DNA of 64,000 nucleotides from Papiliotrema nemorosa (Eukaryota; Basidiomycota; Tremellomycetes; Tremellales; Rhynchogastremaceae): assembly GCA_032158125.1 (NCBI GenBank), contig JASKOT010000046.1, positions 1 to 64,000 on the forward strand, written 5' to 3'. The notes under the pieces are model-generated. The model worked only from the letters and a program-made list of their open reading frames with translations, was not told the origin of the DNA and searched no databases. Positions 11,064 through 22,352 of the stretch are shown one piece after another (the stretch's first letter is position 1; every line of letters starts with the position of its first letter). A program made the translations under genes and the position numbers.

Positions 11064-11153
11064 CGTCGGTGTTAAGAGCAACTTGATGATTTGCCACTTC
11101 CAGTCTGGGTGATGCTTCCGGCGATATCTCATAACGCCGACATTTGCCACCCA
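11064..11153 (+). promoter_or_regulatory. eL34 promoter: TCGGTGTTAAG, TAACGCCGA and TTTGCCACCCA elements
   Basis: Upstream of RPL34 there are CGTCGGTGTTAAGAG (11064-11078), a partial TTTGCCAC (about 11090-11097), ATAACGCCGA (11131-11140) and, three bases on, TTTGCCACCCA (11143-11153). TCGGTGTTA and TAACGCCGA are near-inverted copies of each other. The same elements occur before the other two ribosomal-protein genes in this window. The 11-mer ends 135 nt before the ATG. Confidence 0.7.
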
Positions 11154-11288
11154 TTCTGCGGTGGGTGCCACACTCGCACGCTGGGCATCCCCTCTGCGCC
11201 TGCTCGGGTTGCTGGGTGGTGCTGATTGTCTGAAGATTGCTACCAAAAGCCCTTTCCTCTTCTATCCTTCAAGTAAACATCACCCAAA

Positions 11289-12155
11289 ATGGCTCAACGT
11301 GTCACCCTCCGAAAGCGACAGCCTTACAACACCTCGTCCAACAGGAGGAAGGTCGTCAAGACCCCTGGTGGAAAGCTCGTCGTTCACCACATCAAGAAGC
11401 TCGCTGTGAGTATCGAATGTCAACTTGAGGATAGCGCTTCGGAAGGAGGACAGGAGGGGTTTGAGAATGTATCGCAAGGACACGGTGCAGGATAAGGGCA
11501 GGACATTGGTGGAATGTTGGGCATATGGCGCTCTCGTGATGGACGGAAGTGGTTTGAGGAATGTTGAAGGATATTTTGCAGATGGGATCGGACGAATGCT
11601 TCGGGAGACGGGATGATATGCTGACTATGTCCAGTCTTCGCCAAAATGTGGTGACTGTGGTGACGCTCTTGCCGGTGTGAGTCATCTGTGTATCGTTGCA
11701 AAAGGATTCTATTGATGATCAGATCCCCGCTCTCCGTCCCCGACAATGTTAGTTTTCATGCTAGGCTCTGGCAGATGCAGGATCAGGATGCTGATGATTA
11801 CAGACGCTACTCTTTCCAAGCGAGAGAAGACCGTCAACCGAGCCTACGGTGGATCAGTCTGTGCTCCTTGCGTCCGACAGCGGTGAGTCTGCATCAACAT
11901 GTATGAAAACTCTTGACTGATCGCATTTTCCTCTTACCAACTCTCGCTCTTAATCTGATCAACCCTCATTACGCTCTCATTCCGATCATCCTTATCGTCA
12001 CGACATCTCCTTGCTCTTTCCCTCACGCCTCTCTCCATTTCTCGACTCATCAATCACCACTTTCCACCATCAGAATCACCCGAGCTTTCCTTATCGAGGA
12101 GGCTACCATCGTCAAGCGAGTGCTCAAGGCCAAGGCCGCTGCTTCCAAGAAGTAG
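11289..12155 (+). CDS. RPL34: 60S ribosomal protein eL34
   Basis: Structural protein of the large cytosolic ribosomal subunit. Five exons (11289-11405, 11635-11676, 11723-11747, 11804-11882, 12074-12155) join in phase to a 114-residue basic protein, the usual eL34 size. Diagnostic stretches are MAQRVTLRKRQPYNTSSNRR, the zinc-ribbon cysteines in SPKCGDCGDAL and SVCAPCVRQRI, and the ending VLKAKAAASKK. Introns 1 (229 nt) and 4 (191 nt) are several times longer than the local norm, as is common in ribosomal-protein genes. No clear snoRNA boxes were found in them. The 5' leader ends CACCCAAAATGG. Confidence 0.95.
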
Positions 12156-13936
12156 AGAGTGGATCAGGACCAACAACGTACATATCATGACGAGGGGCTC
12201 TGCAGTTTGAGAGATGTATTCCGTTTCGGCCACCACAGAGCTTCTCCTTGGACTGTTGCGATGGGGTTCGCTCGACGATTTGAGGATGAGGGTGAATGAG
12301 ACTTACAGCTGACTCGAAATGGATGAGTGTGGTCATAGGATTGTGGTACAATCGAAGCAATGGAAGAGGTGTGTAAGGAATAGGTCGAGAGGGTGATCAT
12401 CAGGTGGACATCGGCGCATATGGCCACGGCAGGATATGTGCGCCTGGCTCCCTGACCTCGACGCTCGACATTGATTGAAGGTCCAAGATGTCTTATTCAG
12501 CTCATCAGTTGGATTGTGTGATGGGGGAAGCCGATACACTGTAGCCGTACTAACTCAACATTCAACGCGCTTCCCTCAAGCCGGCGGTACGCTTGGCGAG
12601 CCGGTGTAACAATTGTCCTGCTAATCAAGAACCGGCAGACACCCTTGTTCCTCGCGATCTCCCCACTCGCCATCAATCGTACGATTATATTCCTGCTCAG
12701 TGATCGTACTCCACTTAAAAACATCAAAATGATCAGCGGTGACCACCCTGAAACACCTTCTGGATGATTGTACTTCCCCTGGTCCGCTTCGAAAACTTCC
12801 ATGTTCGGCTGGACTTCCCTCAATATCCCGTTCCTTCCAAGTAAGTATTGAACCTAGAGCCTTCGGACCTCGGCACGATCAGCAAGATTCACGTTATGGC
12901 CGTCCGTCCGTCCATCAAAAGTACCAATGTGAGTCACCTCGACTGGACTCCGAAGTCTTCGCCACTAAGCCGGCACCTCGATGCTCAACCATACACACAC
13001 AAGGATCGGCGGGCGCGTCCTCGGTCAAGACGCGCTCAAGGTATGGTACGATACTTTTGGACGCTTTGCATGGAAGCAAGCATGATATCCTTGACATTCT
13101 ACTTTCGTATGTTCTTTCTATCGCCCACCATGTCGTGCCTCCTCCCGATCCATCACGACACGAACCACCTTGGAAATTGTCTCGCCATCTTTGGCAGATT
13201 GATCGTTGGTCCGGCTCGCGCTCGGCGCTCCGACGATGACCCTCACTTGATATCGATTGGACCCAGAAAGGCAATGTCAGGAGTAAACGGCAGAGCACCG
13301 CGGTCGATACCTCCACATCGGAACCAATCACAGGCGCCTAACACCTTCTCTCGCATCGTGCCTAGCCTTATCGATCTTTTCTTTCCGGTCGAGAAGGGCG
13401 ATCTTCCGCCCTTACTGCGCCCATGTGATGCCGTCATTGTGTTCCGTCGGCATCGTCAGATAATCAGTTCAACAACGCTGCTACCCAACTCAACGCTCGA
13501 GCCTCAGCTTGGATGTGATGCTCCAGATGTGCTTGATGGCGAGAACGAGGTACGGGTTGACTCATCATCAAGGCTTTTTGTCCGGCTTACCAGTTTTGGC
13601 AAAGTATCGACGACGAGCAGGAACTGGGTGAGTTATAAAGCCTATCCCACTTTCCTTCTCCCTTCTTCCTCGCCGACACCTCCTTCTCTCTACACACACA
13701 CAAGCACACTACCTTGGATCTTGATGATCTCTCTGCGCTGATCCTCCCTAAAGAGTGTCTTCCGATAACATCTGGGTGCCACTATCGTTCAGAGAACCCC
13801 TACGCTCGCTCAACGACCTCTCTTCTACCCTCTCGTCGCACCTCCTTCTTCGTTCCCTCTTCCGCCTCCCTGTCCTTCTTGTGCGTCTGGTGTATCCTTC
13901 TTCATCTGGCACGTCTGCTGATCAGACAGCTTGAAT
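12156..13936. other. Unresolved 1.8 kb: fragments of coding-like sequence on both strands
   Basis: No gene could be assembled with confidence. On the plus strand, RFENFHVRLDFPQYPVPS (from about 12763, ending at a GTAAGT donor) and GGRVLGQDALKVWYDTFGRF (near 13010-13070) look coding. On the minus strand, REVQPNMEVFEADQGKYNHP and STITEQEYNRTIDGEWGD overlap the same bases. One of these is probably an antisense shadow. The right end, with TTATAAAG at about 13633 and pyrimidine-rich sequence after it, should be the promoter and leader of the HSF-type gene. Confidence 0.4.
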
Positions 13937-16407
13937 ATGGCGGAAGGAGCAGCTCTCGACTGGAGCGAATATCTCACCTTTCCAGAGGATCAAGTCCAGG
14001 CCATTCCTTCGTCTTCCTCGACGTGCCAAATCTTCGGCCACACCCACACATCTTACGTAGCACATGCCCCCACGCCATCAGTCCCTTCTATCAATCTGCA
14101 GACCGTCATGATTTCGTCCTTGACCGGTTGCGAGGATTCTGGGTTGTCTCATACGGCTGCGCCGACGTTCGTACTCCCCTCGTTCTCTCACCACCACATC
14201 TCCTTCGACCGACATGCATCTACCTCCGCTGCTTTCGCCTTTGACAGCAACAACCTGCTGTACCCTGCCCATCAGACCCTCGAAGGGGCATTGGACGATG
14301 ATCCAATCTCTTCCTCCACAGTGGCGACCTTTCCCTCGACTCAATTCTCTTCTACCTACATCTCGCCCAGCGTCGTCTCGGAATCATCGACAGATTCGAT
14401 CCGTCCAGTTGTGATCCAGGTTCCCCAGTTCATACCACTTTCTACGACTGCCTCGTCAGCGTCTGTCAATACACTGCCGGCACACTGGAAAGCCTCTAGC
14501 GACGTCACCTCTTGGTCGAGAATCAAAGGTCCGGGCCATCTTTCCCTCGACTTCCTTCCTCCGTTGCAACACCACGACAGGTCTTCCATCCATCATATAC
14601 CACCTTCCATCGACGAGCTTGTCGCGGTCAATCGTCATCTTGACCCAAATTACGAAGTACAGTCAGGTAATGCGCTGTGTCCCTCGACGCTCCCTATACC
14701 TTCACCGTCAATTGGTCTCTCACCTGGAGTTTCCGAATCATGCAGCCATACCGACAGCGATCACATTGAAAGAGAGTACACGCCTTGGAGATACCCTTCC
14801 ACCCCGCTTGCTCCTGGGATGACGGCTATCGATGCCGACATGGAAGGAGAACCAGTCGAAGCTCAGGTCAGCTTCGCAACAGCCAAGGGAGAAGCAAAAT
14901 CCTCCCCCGTCAATGTGTTCTTCCCTACCAAAGCATCGAAGCACTCGTCAGACACGCCGTGCAAGGAGCATGACGAGAAGGACATAGGATCCTCGGCCAA
15001 GCCCCTCTCCACTCTGCATGATCCAACTATTCCCCGATTCGGCAAACCACACTTGGAAGTGTCGATCGAGGAAGAAGGCCAAGCAGATCTTTTGCTTGCT
15101 GTTGCCGAGCCGAGGAAGTTTGCACTAGAGCACATGTGGGAGGATATGGAGGCATGGACCAAGTATCGTGACGATAGAGACCGACCTCGAGTCTTCCCCA
15201 AGCACTCACCCATTGCATCCTCCTCTTCAACAGCGACTAGCCCTGTCCACGTAGAGGAGCAATCGAGCCAGATCGAAGATACGACTGTCATTTATCCGGC
15301 TAGGCACATCACACCGCCGATCACACCTCCAAAGCCAATAAGGATAACACAGACACCCAGATCTCCGGCGTCGCAAAGTGTGGCAGGTTCGGCTGCGCCG
15401 GCCTTTCTTCCGGACACACCCAAGAAGAAGCGATCTCCCAGGAAGACCAAAACTCCCAGGAAGTACATTCGGCTGGTGTTTCCCGCAACGGCGGGCTTTT
15501 TGGAGAATGTTCATCCTGAGATCGACGCTATCTTCCACGATGATACCGAAGATGCGGTGTCACCCGATAAGCAGTACGCAGCTCGAAAGATGAGACACGA
15601 TGAGAAGATCTTCCAGTGAGTGTGATGGACATAGCCTATCTGTAGTGTGCTGACCGATAGCATGGTGGCCAGCGGAAAGTACGCTGCATACTTGGACTGG
15701 AACTCAGAGGGAGATGCCATCATCATTCCGGACGTCTCTGCTGTGCGTTCTCTCTGATTCGATGAGCTTCCTCGTAGTCGCTGACCGTCAGTTTGAGATG
15801 CATAGTGAGCTGCCAAATCATTCTCCTGTCGCATGTGTGTGGTCTGATGTATCCAGTCATGCCCATCTACTTCACCTCGAAGGATTTCAAGTCATTCCTG
15901 AGGCAATGCTCCAAGTATGTTCGCTTCTAACTCGAGGCGCTGATACCAGCATGGGCATCAGTCGAGAAAGACATGGTAGAGGGTGCGTCACCTGCCGTTC
16001 TGATGTGGCTCATATGCCTAACGATACATAGCTTCTCGCTCAAACACGAGATGCTCCTAAAAAGCAACGACTACTTGTTCGAATACATTAGTCGACTGGA
16101 TGTCGATGTATGTGATCTTCAGACTACTGCCGAGCGATGCTGACTATGCCAGCGACAGTGGGTGATTTCGGGTCTCTTGCCGGCACCTCGTCGGGTGCGA
16201 TTTGTACAATCCTCGCCAGCCCTTCGACCACCCGGTATCACCGATCCCAAAGCGGTTCCGAGCTCCGCAGATGGCAATGATCGAGGTGATACCTCGCCCG
16301 TCAACAAATCTCGGACCAAGAGAAAGCCCGCAGGCGAATATTCGCCTGGCGCAAATACCATCAAAAAGGTTCGAAGCGCTCCGACTTTGCGACCAAGCAA
16401 ACTCTGA
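13937..16407 (+). CDS. HSF-type transcription factor with C-terminal DNA-binding domain
   Basis: Predicted nuclear regulator. A first exon of 560 codons (13937-15617) encodes a Ser/Pro/Thr-rich, probably disordered region with a basic stretch near its end (KKKRSPRKTKTPRKYIR). The following small exons encode a divergent heat-shock-factor fold: KIFHHMVASGKYAAYLDWNS, then GDAIIIPDVSAFEMHIMPIY, FTSKDFKSFLRQC and GFSLKHEMLLKSNDY. These match the HSF pattern of F..KLY..., W...G..F.I.D...F, LP.YFK...F.SFVRQ and F.H..F.RG. One exon is only 13 nt. The tail is basic and ends KVRSAPTLRPSKL. Canonical Hsf1/Sfl1/Skn7 proteins carry this domain near the N-terminus; here it lies at about residues 560-650 of about 730. 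No coiled-coil trimerisation region was evident after it. Whether it binds heat-shock elements is unknown. Confidence 0.72.
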
Positions 16408-16910
16408 ACATCACTTGTTCGCTCGCCAGCTCTTCACATCTGCTCCGGCTGTCAAACAAGCCTGTCATACATGTCTCCATATCCGTGTCCGCTACTTGTC
16501 TACGCGCCCTCGGAGCTCTTCAGACCTCTTGCAGAGGCTGGAAGGACCCAACAACGTCGCCTATGTTTACGACCATGTCTCCCTTCTGTCAATTCACGCT
16601 CTCTTACGACTCCACCCCGATCTCGGTTTTCGCCTCGCATAGATTGCAGGGATATGTCGGATCAATGGAAAACGAACATCACGATACACTGCCATGTGTC
16701 TTGTATCGCTAGTTTGCATTTTGGGTCATTTTCGGTATGATCTCTCTGATACTATCTCCCTCGCTGCCGACCGCGTCGCGGATTTCGAGGATGGATATCT
16801 GCACATCATGCATTGCATCTCACTGTACATATACTTCTATTCCGCTGCGTTCCGCGACGTCTTCATCAACTTGTAGTTTTCTTTCGATGAATGCTAACCG
16901 TATTCAAAAA
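16408..16910. other. Convergent intergenic gap, nothing recognised
   Basis: About 500 nt between the HSF-type gene and the convergent orphan gene. It contains short open frames only and no recognised terminator or RNA. Confidence 0.5.
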
Positions 16911-18085
16911 TTAGCTTAAACTGAGCTCCGTCTCGCCTCGAAGAAGCGGAAAGGGCTGTCTATCCTGCTCGCTTCTCCTTCTTTTTCCGATGACGCTCAT
17001 CGCTGCGGTATCTATCGAGGTGGCAGGGCCATTACTAGCCCTTCCTCCCGAGTCTGACTCATCCTCGAAAGTGGTATGACTCGATGTTTCTGGGCTGGTG
17101 CGCAGGTCTTTTGACCACGGTCTCCCCCCAAACGCACTCATGGCCGGCTCCAATTCTGAGCCCACCTCATTACTGTCGCCTAACACGGAGCACGATGATT
17201 TCACTAACGCTAACTTGTCGAGCCATTTCTCACTTTCTCGATGCAGGGATCTCGTCGTCGCGGTCTTAGAGATCAGCCGTATCGCCAGAATGGACCGGCG
17301 CAAGTTGCGTAACCTGTTCTCGAGAGCTGACCGCGAGATAGGTGAGATTTCGGCCAAGGAGGTAATGGCATGCAAGTCGTCTGAAGCATTGATTAATATG
17401 GAACGGAACTCCATGGCGGCTTCCGTCAATTCCACACGTGCCGAAGTTGGCGATGAGGGAGGATCTGTCGGCTCAATGCGCCTCATCGTTCGCGTCCACT
17501 CGTCAATCTGTCTGCGACGAGCTTCGCTTCCGAGGGGGAACGCATCTCCGAGATATCGCTTCAACTGTAGATCAACCTCCCTGACCCGAGTGACAAAGCC
17601 TAGGAGGATGAGCGCACGTTGCGACCGTCCCGGTGGAGTGGAGGGAAGAACTCACTATCTCCCTCCCCAATCTGCAAAGGTTGTATAGAACCACTTTTCC
17701 CATCACCTCGTGTGCATGAATCTTCGTAACATGCTTCCTGAGCACACAGAAGACAGTGGGATGCAAAGTCAGTAGCATGGGAGAGGCTGCGCTCATCCAT
17801 TTTGTCCGATTGAGGAGGGCCGAGGAAATAGCCGATAGTGTTGGACCGAGGTCTGGTCATCGCGGACATTCTGGCTCACATCTTGGATGAATACTGGATA
17901 CATGCGGCTTATGTAGGTCAGCAAGAACAGCAGAGAAGTTTAGACTTTCAAGCAGACGAGGTTTACGAAACGCGAGGACAAGGGAGGGCTGGAATTTGAA
18001 ACGCGTCGGAGGAGTATTCGGCATGAGAGGCAGATTCGACGCCTTCGATGAGCTCGGTATAAAGAGGCAGCGCACGGTGTATCAT
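16911..18085 (-). CDS. Unrecognised helical protein, multi-exon
   Basis: No family recognised. The start at 18085 (MIHRALPLYTELIEGVESAS) is followed by SSDAFQIPALPCPRVS, a GTAAAC-CTGAC-AAG intron, and RMYPVFIQDVSQNVRDDQTS. The long 3' exon is a 654-nt open frame beginning near KRYLGDAFPLGSEARRRQID, with charged helical segments (ENRLRNLRRSILAIRLIS, RESEKWLDKLALVK) and a Ser-rich, basic C-terminus ending at 16911. The exons between 17.57 and 17.85 kb are only partly resolved (KVVLYNLCRLGREI appears to precede the long exon). There is no signal peptide or clear membrane span. It is probably a real gene because one strand carries consistent coding composition and splice sites over 1.2 kb. Confidence 0.5.
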
Positions 18086-19458
18086 GCACTGCGGTGCTAA
18101 GTGCTCCACTTTGGAGGAAGCACTCCTGTCGAGTCTTGAACCTGAAACATCTGTTCTCTTGGGTTCGTCGATTCTTCACCCCAGAAGCAAGGGAGAAAAG
18201 ATGCACCATGTTCCAGAAAGGTTGCGGTTCTGCGGTGCTCCTCCGCGTATGGATAGCCGTACCAAGGAGTGGGGGGTCAGAGTAAGGGGAAGCCGCAACA
18301 TGAACAGATCAAGAGCATCATGCAGCCCTCCTTTCGAACCCTTTCCAAACCTTGAGATACTTTTTATCAGACTGGGCTGGAGGATGGGATATCCCGAAGC
18401 CCTCCGTGCCGAAGGTGGATGTGTGCTGAGCCCATTGTCTGTGACAACCGCATGAGTAAAGGATCCGCTTAATTGGAGGCATGAGACGTGAGCGAAGGAG
18501 ATCGGATGGACATGAGGTAAACCATCACAAAGACTGCGTTGCGATCACAAGGGACATCGCGCATCTGACCTGACCGTACACTCCTGACCATCGGAGCTTG
18601 CACTGTGCGAGCGATGGACGTATCAGCTTTGTCTTACAGACTCTAGACTCTTGTGAGGGCAGAGGCGCTGATCGATGTGCGATGACCCCTGACGAAAGCC
18701 GCCACAGAGTCGACAGTTTGTGCGCAGACATGACGGCAGTCCCCTCCGCGTAATCCACATGACTGCAGCTGACGCAGCTGACCATAATTGCATCTCTCCT
18801 CCGCCGCTTGCTCCGGACAGTACTCGTAGGGATAAAGCCCATAATGTACTCGTACAAAATTGTTCGGATCAGAGAGAGTATGTCATTCGGATCATACAAA
18901 CCTTTCTCGACCCTGTCTACCTTTTCGAGCTAGATAGATTATCATCTGCCCCTGATTCGTATGCGTGCAATTTATTTCCAGGCCTAATCGCTTGGCTCTC
19001 CCTCTCTTGGGCTTTATCGTTGTTCTTCGTACGCTGAACTACCTCTACTTCCCCATCGCTCAAGACCGAGGAGATGTCTGACGGCACATGGAGAGAGTAC
19101 GGCTCGATCTTAACGATCCACCGATTACAGTCGGGCGATGATCGAGATAGCAATATATCGTGTAGCATGAGTCCTTTAGACATGAGATCTTCCCCGCTAA
19201 TGCACACAACACTCATTCGCATCTGACAAGATCTTCAGATCCTCGGGTGTCTGTGTCACCATATCGTCGCGTCCATCCTATTGTGAGGATATTCCGCTTC
19301 TGACGCTCGAAGCTTCGCGTTCAAGAGGATCAGAGGTGTATAACTTCCCGAGGCCACTCGAAGCGAAAGGTCTGCATAGATATACCACTAAAGCAGTCCG
19401 GACCTCTCTAGCACTCCAACACGACCTGGACGATCGTCGAGAAAAGAGTGGAAAGAAC
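18086..19458. other. Long intergenic region upstream of the sugar transporter
   Basis: About 1.37 kb without a supportable gene. Open frames on both strands up to 124 codons have no family signal or splice support. A direct repeat CAGCTGACGCAGCTGAC lies near 18766-18782. The right part must contain the transporter promoter. Confidence 0.45.
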
Positions 19459-21516
19459 ATGGGGTTCTTTGACAATTTGAGACACTGGGATAAGTGTAAG
19501 GTGTATCGATATGTCTTGTTGCTTGCGCTCAGTCTGGCGGGAGATGGATGGTGAGTCACCCGTTGCTCATCACGCCTCCCCTTGATGATTGCACGTGTGG
19601 TGTGTGTGTGTGCTCACGTGAAGGTCATATGAATCATCGGTGATCGCGTCGATCATCCAGATGCCCGCTTGGATCCAGCATCTAGGCTACGAGACGGCTA
19701 TCCCGGAGCAAGTCATTCTTCTCACGCGCCGAAAGGGACTGATCGGGGTAGTAAGCAGAACCAATGGATCGGCCCCGTCTACTCGCTAGGACAGTTGGTC
19801 GGCGGTCTGTTCGCGGCATTCTTCTTGGATACGTTTGGACGGAAAATCACCTTGACACTAGGGGCGATTCTCATGGAATTGTCGACTGCGTTATTGGTAT
19901 GGAGTCCCAATTTCGGAACGGTCATTGCTGCTCGAATCATTGAGGGTCTATCTATCGGATTCTTGTTGCTTGGATACCAGGTTAGCTCGACATTAGACGT
20001 CGATAGGCTGATAGTCAGATCTACGCTGTAGAAATCGCTGCAAAGGAGGATCGAGGCTTCGTCTCGTCGTTCTCTTTGATGACTGGGAACTTTTTCGGTC
20101 TCCTCGCTGTAAGTGTATACGCCTAGATTTGGAGAGATGCTGATGGCTCAGTCCGGATTGATCTTTGCTATTTCCTACTCGACAAGCAATGCTGGTTGGC
20201 GTGCGGCTTTGGCGGTCACGTTTATTCCCGCTACTATACTCCTCCCTGTCCTCCCTTGGGTGCCAGAATCTCGTGAGCACCGACCGAGACGATCCGATCG
20301 GCTTGACACTGAGCCCAGCGCGGTATCTGTTCGAGAAAGGAAAAGACGAGGAATGTCGAAGGGTTCTCTCGAAACTACACGGGGGCAAAGAGGAGGACGG
20401 GCGGATTGTCCTCACAGAGGCAGCGGAGATCGAGTACGAGGCGATGCGAGCTGGTACGTCTGCAGGTCAATCATAGTGAGGTCGATCTCATTCCCAGCGA
20501 TCACTTGGGATCAAGAACACGGACAGGACAAATGGGCGGCTTTGTGGAACTCCAAGGCTGCACGATATCGATCTTTCGTTGCTTGCTCTAGTCAATCCTG
20601 GTGGGGTGAGTGTTGGCCTCTCTCACTGTTTACTTCGTCGCTGACTCACATAGCCTGGAACGGCGGGTCCATCTTCACCTACTACTACACAATCGTCTTT
20701 ACCAATGCGGGAATCACCGATCCTCACGTTCAATTCGGTATATCTGCCATTCAGAACGCTTCGTGGTGTGTAGGCGGTATTGTAGGAGGCTACATGTTGG
20801 ATATCTGGGGAAGAAGGACCAATTACTTGATTGGAACGGGACAAGCGTTCATCTGCTTGATCATCCAAGGATCTATCACTTTGGGAGTCTTTGATAAAGG
20901 GAAATCAAACCATGCCGCCGGAGCGGGATTCGTTTCGGTCTATATCATACAGTGGTTTCTCTGGGTCACATTTTTCTCTCCCGGTGAGTAAAGCGGAATT
21001 TTTGACGCTGACAATCAGTCGTCAACATGCTCCCGGCCGAGGTGTACTCTGCGGGTTTGCGAGCGAGAGGTTACGCCATCGCCAACATCTTTTCGATGGG
21101 AGTTGGGTTTGCTACACAATACTCTGCCCTGCCGATGTACAGGCATATGCACGGTTGGGTCTGGATCTTCTTCGCGGGATGTATGCTCTTTGCGTTTACC
21201 GTCATTTATCTGACGTACCCGGAGACCAAAGGTCAGGCTCCGCTTGTTTGCTACGGGGGCGAATGCTGATACGCCTAGGTATCACTCTTGAGGAAGTTGA
21301 AGCGGTGTTCGGTACAGGTGCCGGACAGAGAGTCAAGGCCGTGCTAGGCAAATCTTCAGCTATTGACCCGAGAACACCGTAAGTCATTCTCTGTATTCGA
21401 GCGGCATCGTTTGACGGAGTAGCATCCATTTCAGAGCGCGAGAGGATGTCGAGGATATTGAGGCGGACAAGGGCGACGACCACAAAGCTCGCAATGCCAT
21501 CCTTGAAGCCGAGTAG
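19459..21516 (+). CDS. MFS sugar transporter (Sugar_tr family)
   Basis: Predicted plasma-membrane proton/sugar symporter or facilitator, twelve spans. Family signatures are visible in order: DTFGRKITLTLGAILMELST after the second span (the D-GR-[KR] loop), WVPESPRYLFEKGKDEE across a splice junction (PESPR motif before the central loop), DIWGRRTNYLIGTGQA (the repeat of the GR-R loop in the second half), and TYPETKG at the C-terminus. ATG 19459 (MGFFDNLRHWDKCKVYRY) is chosen because the longer frame to 19336 begins at GTG. An apparent frame change near 19.71-19.75 kb disappears if a 47-nt intron with a GTCATT donor is removed, giving ETAIPEQ joined to NQWIGPVYSLGQ. The first intron contains a GT-dinucleotide run. 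Substrate cannot be read from sequence. Confidence 0.85.
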
Positions 21517-22352
21517 TCAGAGGATTCTTGATTGAAAGCAGTCACATCTACTATTCGACAAGCTATAATAGGGGATGTAGTGGTGCCCCCGGTGTTTGCG
21601 GTATTGCGTAACTCGCAGTAAGATCCTATGAAGCCCCATTGCCAGATGCAGTTTCACGTCATGCACTCTCCCTTTTGTCGTTCACCCAAACACCTCATGG
21701 TCTCTGCATATGTTCTCCGGTGTCACACAGCCACCGAGGCATATCAGATATCAGAAGGGGATTTGTTTGTCTTTCTGTTGATTTTGCCACCGACGGCGCG
21801 TCGAATGGGGTGGGTGGGTGGCGAATGGGAAATATTGCCACTTTGGGAGAAATCAACCCCTTCACCCCCCCTTCCCCCCCTCTCCCTTGCGTTCCTATGC
21901 AAACACACCCTCGACCTCGCATCTTCATCCCTCATCCTCATCGACCTCGACTTGTCCTGTATACATCGACTCTATCGGCTCGAGAGCCTACCCACACTCT
22001 TTACCTGACTGTAGACCAACTCTTATACACATTCGTTTACTCCGCAACAAATCGATATAATCACCTGGATCAGACTGGAACTCCTCGTCGCCCCGCCTCC
22101 CTATCCTGCTCTGCACACCGCGTTGGATCGTCCATCCCTTGAGCTCTCAGACTTCGTCATCGTTCAACCTCTGCATCAAATAGCCATCATGCCAGTGACC
22201 AGCACTCGACTATAGCAACACTCACCATACATCTGCAATCACCATCGTAGTGAGTCATACCCTCTGCCACCTCCAGGCCCACAACTGACCAAGCCTTCAG
22301 TCGAAACTATAATACGAGCCGGTTTATCTTTCCTAGCTTCCCTAGTACCAAC
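21517..22352 (+). promoter_or_regulatory. Promoter and spliced 5' leader of the Ser/Pro-rich gene
   Basis: The region contains TTTGCCACCGACGGCG (about 21784-21799), which resembles the ribosomal-gene element but is not an exact copy, followed by a C-rich leader. A 5'-UTR intron fits at 22250-22300 (GTGAGT, CTGACC, TTCAG), 52 nt before the ATG. No gene was recognised in this stretch. Confidence 0.5.

Noticed and set aside
12848..13741. 297-codon plus-strand open frame upstream of the HSF-type gene
   Set aside because: No family signal. It runs through several good intron donors, and coding-like fragments lie in other frames and on the other strand.
18525..18899. 124-codon minus-strand frame in the 18-19 kb gap
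   Set aside because: No family, splice or promoter support; composition looks random.
19669..19790. Apparent frameshift in the sugar transporter
   Set aside because: A 47-nt GTCATT...CAG intron restores the transporter frame exactly (ETAIPEQ to NQWIGPVY).
21784..21799. Fourth copy of the ribosomal-gene element before the Ser/Pro-rich gene
   Set aside because: It matches only TTTGCCACC; the last bases differ and the host is not a ribosomal-protein gene.
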